Of a stretch of DNA of 64,000 bases, positions 59,216 through 64,000 are shown one piece after another. A program made the position numbers and the translations under genes. Source of the stretch: JBDTVS01 sp040007095. Lineage in GTDB: Bacteria; Acidobacteriota; Vicinamibacteria; Vicinamibacterales; CAVVIG01. Each line of letters opens with the position of its first letter. Within the stretch, counting starts at the first letter, position 1. The stretch lies in assembly GCA_040007095.1 (NCBI GenBank), contig JBDTVS010000058.1, positions 87,625-151,624 of the forward strand, in the 5' to 3' direction. The notes beneath the pieces were generated by a model. The model saw only the letters and a program-made list of their open reading frames with translations. It was not told where the DNA came from and searched no databases.

Positions 59216-60876
59216 CCCACATTATTCACGAGCGAGCGAGTTTCAGGGCGGACGCCGCGTCTGAGTGGTGACGTGGAGACGCGGGCGGGACGGAACAAGG
59301 TCTGGACGGTGTCGACGGAAGGTGTCATAGGTGTGCCTGGGGCAGTTGAGCCGTCGGCGGTGACACCTCCGGCGTAAGGACCGTGACGCGCCGCGCTGCT
59401 ACGTGGGAAGCGCGCCGAGCATGCCGGCGAGACGCGCCCACAGGGCGGCGTCTGGATGGGAACGCGGGAAATGCAGGACGATCCGGCGGACCGAGCGCAC
59501 GACCTGGACGCTAATGGTGATGAGGGCCTGGCGGAGTCGCGGGACTTGCGCGCCGCGGAGGGCGGTGCGGTCCGGCCGGAGTTGCAGCTCTTGAAACAAG
59601 ACGAAGGCGGCCGCGGTCAGGGTAATGCGCAGTTGGTTGGCCCAGAAGCGGGTACAACTGGTCCGCCCGAAGGCGAGCGCGAGTTTGAGTTCCTTGAACC
59701 GATTCTCGCTATCGCCGCGGGCGCAATAGACGTGGGTATAGATCCACTCGGGCGTCTGCCGCAGATTCGTGATGACGAAGCGCGGGTTATCGCGCGGTTC
59801 GCGGCCGGCGTGCCACACGACTTCGGCCTTGATGATCGTCCGCCGCGGTGCCGGCCAGGACCGCGTCTGATACGCGACCTCGCCATAGGTGGTCGCCGTG
59901 TCGTGGGTATCGGCCACGACCGACCGCAGCGGCGCGAGAAACGGCTCGGCATGCCGGTCAAGGACGGCATTCGTCCCCATGGCGACGACATACTCGACGC
60001 CCGCCGTCTCCAGTTGGTCAAAGATCTCCGGGGTGGCATAGCCGGCATCGAGGCGGACGCGCAGTTGGGCGCGGGGAAAGGCACGCCAGAGTTTGGGGAG
60101 CAGCCGCCGCAGGAGGCTCACCGCCCCAGCCGTCCCGGCCGCGTTGCCCGGGCGCAGCATCGCCGCCACGAGGTATTGGCGGGGCTCGCGGTCAAACGTC
60201 AGGCTGGCGACGAGCGGCAGATAACACCAATGGTCATAGAAGCCATTGAAGAAGGTGAGTTGTTGCGCGCCGTGGGTCTGGTCTTCAGTGACATCGAGAT
60301 CGATCGTAATGAGGCGGACGCGGCGGCGCCGCCGCCGATGCCGCGCAATTACCGTGTCCGCCAGCGCGTGGCCCATCGCCAGCAGCATCCGCGGCGCCGC
60401 GGTGTGTTCGAAGCGCGAGATCGTCGGTTGCGACGCCAGCCGGAGGCCCGTGATCGGGTCACGGCCCAGCAGCAACTTGTGGATCGGATCGTCGGCGAGT
60501 CGGTCGGCGTCATTGCCGTCGGGATGGCCACAGGCGATGGCGAAGATGCGTTGCGCGAGCAGATCGCCCACGCCGTGCGTCACACGCGCCGACGCGCGCG
60601 CATCGGGAACGGCCGCCGTGAGCGCCGCGAGCAGGCCGACCTGGCGGTCGGCCGCTTGGAGCAGGATCGCTCCGCCGTCGGCACTCGCATGAGGCTGATC
60701 AAAGGTCGCCACGAGCGGCCGATCGGCCAGGTCCGCAAACAGAACAGTCTGTGCTATCGTCGATTCGTTCAACGCCATCGCCTCCGTGAGGGGAAACGCC
60801 GTCTAGTCAACAGCGTAGTACCCACTCGGAGGCGTTTGCGTTTCAGGGAACGTCGCTCGCTCGTGAATTATTCGGG
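59216..60876 (-). mobile_element. IS1380-family insertion sequence, 1,661 bp
   Basis: Ends match as inverted repeats CCCACATTATTCACGAGCGA (left) and CCCGAATAATTCACGAGCGA (complement of right). It is flanked by 4-bp direct repeats CTAA (59212-59215 and 60877-60880), the usual IS1380 target size. It carries one intact transposase gene. Confidence 0.9.
59399..60778 (-). CDS. IS1380-family transposase
   Basis: A 459-residue DDE transposase. GVGDLLAQRIFAIACGHPDG and NDADRLADDPIHKLLLGRDP are the family N-terminal blocks. ITIDLDVTEDQTHGAQQ carries the first Asp, VRLDAGYATPEIFDQLE the second, and YCARGDSENRFKELKLAL the catalytic Glu. No frameshift is visible, so it may be active and could have moved recently. 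Confidence 0.93.
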   Translation of the reverse strand: MALNESTIAQTVLFADLADRPLVATFDQPHASADGGAILLQAADRQVGLLAALTAAVPDARASARVTHGVGDLLAQRIFAIACGHPDGNDADRLADDPIHKLLLGRDPITGLRLASQPTISRFEHTAAPRMLLAMGHALADTVIARHRRRRRRVRLITIDLDVTEDQTHGAQQLTFFNGFYDHWCYLPLVASLTFDREPRQYLVAAMLRPGNAAGTAGAVSLLRRLLPKLWRAFPRAQLRVRLDAGYATPEIFDQLETAGVEYVVAMGTNAVLDRHAEPFLAPLRSVVADTHDTATTYGEVAYQTRSWPAPRRTIIKAEVVWHAGREPRDNPRFVITNLRQTPEWIYTHVYCARGDSENRFKELKLALAFGRTSCTRFWANQLRITLTAAAFVLFQELQLRPDRTALRGAQVPRLRQALITISVQVVRSVRRIVLHFPRSHPDAALWARLAGMLGALPT

Positions 60877-60970
60877 CTAAGAATCGCCGCTGTAGGTTTG
60901 CCACTCACCACAGAGGCGCGCTGCGGGCGTAGAGCGGACCCGCGCCGGCCGCGCACGTCGCCTTCGTCTG
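60877..60970 (-). pseudogene. Right part of the PQQ-dependent dehydrogenase remnant
   Basis: Minus-strand codons GEWQTYSGD directly before the IS1380 target site match the W-x-T-Y-x-G-D block that precedes R-Y-S-P-L in quinoprotein dehydrogenases; the latter block lies on the far side of both insertion sequences. Removing the IS elements leaves an in-frame stop or shift between them, so the gene was probably already damaged. The fragment has no visible start. Confidence 0.5.
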
Positions 60971-61100
60971 GTCATGCGGATGGCGCGATGGGAGACAAGG
61001 ACTCACCTCGTGAATGAAAGGACCCTGGCGCTGGTGAGCTGCGGGACTACCGGTATACTTCGAACGCGCCAACGGAGACTCGTATTCCGACAGGAACACC

Positions 61101-61860
61101 ATGCCCGTCATTGTTATCATCCTCGCGATTGTTTTCGTGCTCGTCTCTCTCTCGCTTCGCGTCGTCAAGGAGTACGACCGGGGCGTCATCTTCTTCTTGG
61201 GCAAGTACACGGGTGTGCGCGGCCCCGGCCTGATCATCCTCATACCGATCTTCGAGCAGATGACGAGGGTGACCTTGCGGACGATTACGATGAACATCCC
61301 TCGCAGAAGATCATCACCAAGGACAATGTCTCTATCGACATCGCCGCCGTGGCGTACTATCACATCGTCGACCCGACAAAATCGGTGATCGCCTCGAGAA
61401 TGTCAACGCCGCCATTAACCAGATCAGCCAGACAACCGTGCGAAATGTCGTGGGGCAGTTCAGCCTGGATCAGCTCCTTTCGCAGACGCTGGCGATCAAC
61501 GCGAAAATCAAAGATGTCATTGACGGGCATACCGAGCCGTGGGGCGCGCAGGTGACAGCCGTGGAAATCAAAGACATCACTCTCCCCGACAACATGCAGC
61601 GCGCCATGGCCAAGGAGGCCGAAGCCGAACGCGAGCGACGCGCAAAAAGCGTGGCAGCTGAAGGAGAGTTTCAGGCGGCGGTCAAGCTCGGTGAAGCGGC
61701 CGATATCATCTCGCAGCATCCCGTCGCGCTGCAGTTGCGGACGCTGCAAACCATGGCAGAGATCAGCATCGAAAAAAATTCCACGATTATCTTTCCGGCC
61801 CAATTCACGACTACGGTTCAGGAGGCCATTAAGATGATCCGCGGGGACGGGGTGGGGTGA
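61101..61860 (+). pseudogene. Slipin/stomatin-like SPFH protein, twice frameshifted
   Basis: Three frames in succession rebuild a normal slipin of about 253 residues. The first is the membrane anchor and start (VIVIILAIVFVLVSLSLRVV, KEYDRGVIFFLGKYTGVRGP). Then SQKIITKDNVSIDIAAVAYY follows after a missing base near 61297, and ENVNAAINQISQTTVRNVVG after another near 61392. The C-terminal coiled coil (NMQRAMAKEAEAERERRAKS) is intact to the stop. Two single-base deletions suggest a recent pseudogene or assembly errors. Slipins organise membrane microdomains and pair with NfeD proteases, none of which is seen here. Confidence 0.85.
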
Positions 61861-62486
61861 TCGCGGTTCCTCCCGTTCAGAAGAATCGTGCCAACTCTGT
61901 AACTACTTCGCTGCATTCGCGGTACGATCCCCGATCCGTTTCAGCAAAACCTTGCTATCCGGCGGCCCTACCCTAGTGAAAGGAGCACGCTTGGAAAACG
62001 GTTCCGGCGACTCTCACCGAGCAACACCGAAACACTTCTTCGCGCAATCGATTCAACGGTTTACGTCTCGCAAGTGCTTCTTGATGTGACGCCGTAAACG
62101 TCGGTGTTCGTCGAAGGTTTCGAGCCCACCTTACACAGTTTCTACACAGTTCTCCGCTTCACTTGTTCGCGTACGTTGCGATGTTCTTCGGTACGCTTCG
62201 ATCGCAAACATTCGTTCGGGCCTGATCGCTCTCCGAGGAGATAGGCCGCGTCGAAGACCGGTCCCCGCGACGACGGCAGCTCGGCGACCCGAGATCGCCT
62301 GTGGGCTTCGGTCGGCTGGCTGTAGCGCCGCCAGAGAGCCACGCAGAAGGGGCGAGCATTCCCAGTCCCGGCCGCCCGTTGTGAATCCGCCCTGGACTTC
62401 CAAGTCGTGGGTGTGTGCCCGACCGAACACCGAGTGCGGCCCGGATCGGTTAATTCTGTTTTGACAATGTCGTAGGTAGACGCAGA
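61861..62486. other. 626-bp gap, no clear gene
   Basis: One short frame from TTG 61991, preceded by AAAGGAG, reads ENGSGDSHRATPKHFFAQSI and stops after about 33 codons; it may be a decayed gene. Otherwise nothing is recognised on either strand. Confidence 0.4.
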
Positions 62487-62495
62487 GTGTCGGAG

Positions 62496-62690
62496 ATGTG
62501 TACCCGCTGGGGCCACGCCGCACTTGCGCTCGTGCTCACTGTCACGGTGGGGTCGTCTGCGTTGGCAGACTGCATGAGCGGCATGGCCACGGCCGAGGTG
62601 CAAATGGCCTGCTGTACGGCACCTGCGCTGAGCACGGCTGTTTCGATTGCACCTGCCGCCCTCCAGCGGACCCATGAGCTGGGGGTGTAA
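62496..62690 (+). CDS. Small secreted Cys-containing protein
   Basis: About 64 residues from ATG 62496 (or 67 from GTG 62487). A signal peptide HAALALVLTVTVGSSALA is followed by DCMSGMATAEVQMACCTA. The T/A-E-x-Q-M-A-C-C stretch recalls small secreted proteins found beside heavy-metal genes, which usually continue with more His and Cys. Here the tail turns into an Ala/Thr stretch and stops, so it may be shortened. Proximity to the YHS and P-type ATPase genes supports a metal role. Confidence 0.5.
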   Translation: MCTRWGHAALALVLTVTVGSSALADCMSGMATAEVQMACCTAPALSTAVSIAPAALQRTHELGV

Positions 62691-62739
62691 TGCCGGTGCT
62701 CATCGTGCGTCTATGTGGTAGAACCCAAAAGGAGGCTCA

Positions 62740-62883
62740 ATGGAACGCGACGTCGTGTGTGGGATGCAGGTCGATCCGGCGAAGGCGGCTGGCACGAGCG
62801 AATACAACGGCAAGACGTACTACTTCTGCTCGACGGGTTGCAAGACCAAGTTCGACGCGAACCCCAAGCAGTACGCGAAGTAG
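62740..62883 (+). CDS. YHS-domain small metal-binding protein
   Basis: A 47-residue protein that is essentially one YHS domain: DVVCGMQVDPAKA, YNGKTYYFCSTGCKTKFDAN and PKQYAK, with the C-G-M and C-x3-C metal-binding positions. A perfect AGGAGG lies five bases before ATG 62740. It stands 45 bp ahead of the P-type ATPase gene, whose own N-terminus carries a second YHS domain. Confidence 0.85.
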   Translation: MERDVVCGMQVDPAKAAGTSEYNGKTYYFCSTGCKTKFDANPKQYAK

Positions 62884-62928
62884 AGAAATCGCCGGGCCGG
62901 CGGAAACGCCGACTCGGCGCTGATTCCT

Positions 62929-64000
62929 ATGAGCACACCCGAACACCCCCCCGTCGCCACTCTCGACGACGTCGTCGATCCGGTCTGCGGCATGTCGATC
63001 AATCCCGCTGACGCAGTCGGTCATGCCGACTACAAGGGAAACACCTATTCCTTCTGCCACCAGGACTGCCTGCAGCGATTCCGTGCCGACCCGGCTGAAT
63101 TCCTGGAGAAGGGCCGCACGGCTGTGCCGGCCGCGGGAGATGGCGCCGTAGAGCGTGACTACACGTGTCCCATGGACCCAGAGATCCGGCAACAGGGGCC
63201 GGGGCCCTGTCCGAAGTGCGGCATGGCGCTCGAGCCGGTGATGGCCGCCCCGGTGACGAAGACGGAGTGGACGTGTCCGATGCATCCGGAGATTGTGCGG
63301 GATGCGCCGGGATCCTGTCCGATCTGCGGGATGGCGCTCGAGCCGCGAGTCGTGACCCTCGACGAGAAGAACCCCGAGCTCGATGACATGACGCGCCGGT
63401 TCCGCCTGTCGTTGCTGTTCACCGCGCCGATTCTGGCCCTGATGATCTCGGAGTTTCTGCCCGGACAGCCGCTGCAGGGCCTGCTTCCGCATGGCGCGCT
63501 GAACTGGGTGGAGCTCGTTCTGGCGAGTCCGGCGATCCTCTGGGGAGGGTGGCCGTTCTTTCAGCGCGGGTGGGCCTCGGTCGTCACTCGTCACCTGAAC
63601 ATGTTCACGCTCATCGCGCTTGGCGTCGGCGCTTCGTATGTCTACAGCATCGTTGCCACCATCGTACCGGGGATTTTTCCGGAATCGTTTCGCATGGGCA
63701 ACCAGATCGCGGTGTATTTCGAACCGGCCGCGGTGATTGTCGTGTTGGTGCTCCTGGGGCAGGTGCTGGAGCTACGCGCCCGCAGCCGCACGAGCAGTGC
63801 CATACGGAACCTGCTCGGACTGGCGCCGAAGACGGCGCGAAGGCTCGGCGCGGACGGAACGGAACAGGACGTCCCGCTGGAACTCGTGCTCGTCGGCGAT
63901 CGACTTCGCGTCCGGCCGGGTGAGCGTGTGCCGGTCGACGGTCTTGTGCTCGAGGGGACGACGACGGTTGATGAGTCGATGGTGACCGGCGAACCGATCC
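62929..64000 (+). CDS. Copper/heavy-metal P1B-type ATPase, N-terminal part
   Basis: The gene starts at ATG 62929 and runs off the right edge. In order: a YHS domain (DPVCGMSINPADA, SFCHQDCLQRF; about 17-60), then two heavy-metal-binding repeats (YTCPMDPEIRQQGPGPCPKC and WTCPMHPEIVRDAPGSCPIC). Four membrane segments follow (AVIVVLVLLGQVLELRARSR is the family hallmark). The A-domain motif is TVDESMVTGEP at the window end. It resembles the CopA/SilP branch exporting Cu(I)/Ag(I). The metal-site CPC and DKTG lie beyond the window. Confidence 0.92.
   Translation, partial: MSTPEHPPVATLDDVVDPVCGMSINPADAVGHADYKGNTYSFCHQDCLQRFRADPAEFLEKGRTAVPAAGDGAVERDYTCPMDPEIRQQGPGPCPKCGMALEPVMAAPVTKTEWTCPMHPEIVRDAPGSCPICGMALEPRVVTLDEKNPELDDMTRRFRLSLLFTAPILALMISEFLPGQPLQGLLPHGALNWVELVLASPAILWGGWPFFQRGWASVVTRHLNMFTLIALGVGASYVYSIVATIVPGIFPESFRMGNQIAVYFEPAAVIVVLVLLGQVLELRARSRTSSAIRNLLGLAPKTARRLGADGTEQDVPLELVLVGDRLRVRPGERVPVDGLVLEGTTTVDESMVTGEPI

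Noticed and set aside
59456..60880. 474-codon open frame on the plus strand
   Set aside because: It is antisense to an intact IS1380 transposase with all catalytic residues.
62737..63594. 285-codon open frame on the minus strand
   Set aside because: It is antisense to the YHS and P-type ATPase genes, which have unmistakable domains; the frame is a by-product of high GC.

Overview
The window is high-GC bacterial DNA with dense genes in both orientations. The gene content fits a soil Acidobacteriota of the Vicinamibacteria type. Supporting signs are a fragment of a large MacB-like orphan permease, a fragment of a PQQ-dependent dehydrogenase, CSLREA, DUF4214 and PEGA proteins, and many small toxin-antitoxin modules. 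This placement is an inference from gene families, not a phylogenetic result.

Region 1 (1-25,006, all minus strand) is one long surface-polysaccharide locus. Transcription starts near 25,000 with a Wza-like export protein and a Wzc-like tyrosine kinase/co-polymerase. It continues through glycosyltransferases, a carbamoyltransferase, a WecA/TagO-type initiating phosphoglycosyl transferase, an asparagine-synthase/glycosyltransferase fusion, and a Wzm/Wzt ABC exporter. The leftward end carries a DegT-type sugar aminotransferase, an NAD-dependent epimerase, two FkbM methyltransferases, a hexapeptide acyltransferase and a membrane O-acyltransferase. Four-base stop/start overlaps link many genes. 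The product should be a heavily decorated polysaccharide (amino sugar, O-acyl, O-methyl, carbamoyl). Both an ABC exporter and a Wza/Wzc pair are present, while no Wzx or Wzy was seen.

Region 2 (25.1-32.8 kb) holds an FHA protein, a permease remnant followed by a strong terminator, and a run of toxin-antitoxin and defence-like genes. These are HicBA, an AbiE-like pair in which the AbiEi-like protein carries a nuclease-like N-terminal domain and sits behind palindromic operator candidates, two RelE/ParE-type modules, and a GHKL ATPase.

Region 3 (32.8-41.1 kb) has secreted or envelope proteins (crystallin/DUF4214, PEGA, CSLREA beta-helix), a MITE-like element, and decayed or shuffled fragments. 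The fragments include a second, broken hicBA and repeats shared with region 2.

Region 4 (41.1-50.0 kb) is an unusual RHS locus. A 1,759-residue secreted YD-repeat protein lacks the usual RHS core and toxin tip. Downstream lie two small secreted proteins, each carrying the missing core plus a different C-terminal domain, and each followed at once by a probable immunity gene.

Region 5 (50.0-61.0 kb) is a mobile-element graveyard. It contains fragments of a DUF499 ATPase, a nucleotidyltransferase, a pilin-like protein, a serine recombinase and a transposase. A tyrosine integrase lies beside a tRNA-Arg 3' fragment, with HTH regulators and RelE and PemK/MazF-type toxin-antitoxin pairs nearby. An IS4-family element sits exactly on the end of an IS1380-family element, and together they split a PQQ dehydrogenase remnant.

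Region 6 (61.1-64.0 kb) holds a twice-frameshifted slipin gene and a metal-handling group: a small secreted Cys protein, a YHS protein, and the start of a CopA-like P-type ATPase that runs off the right edge.
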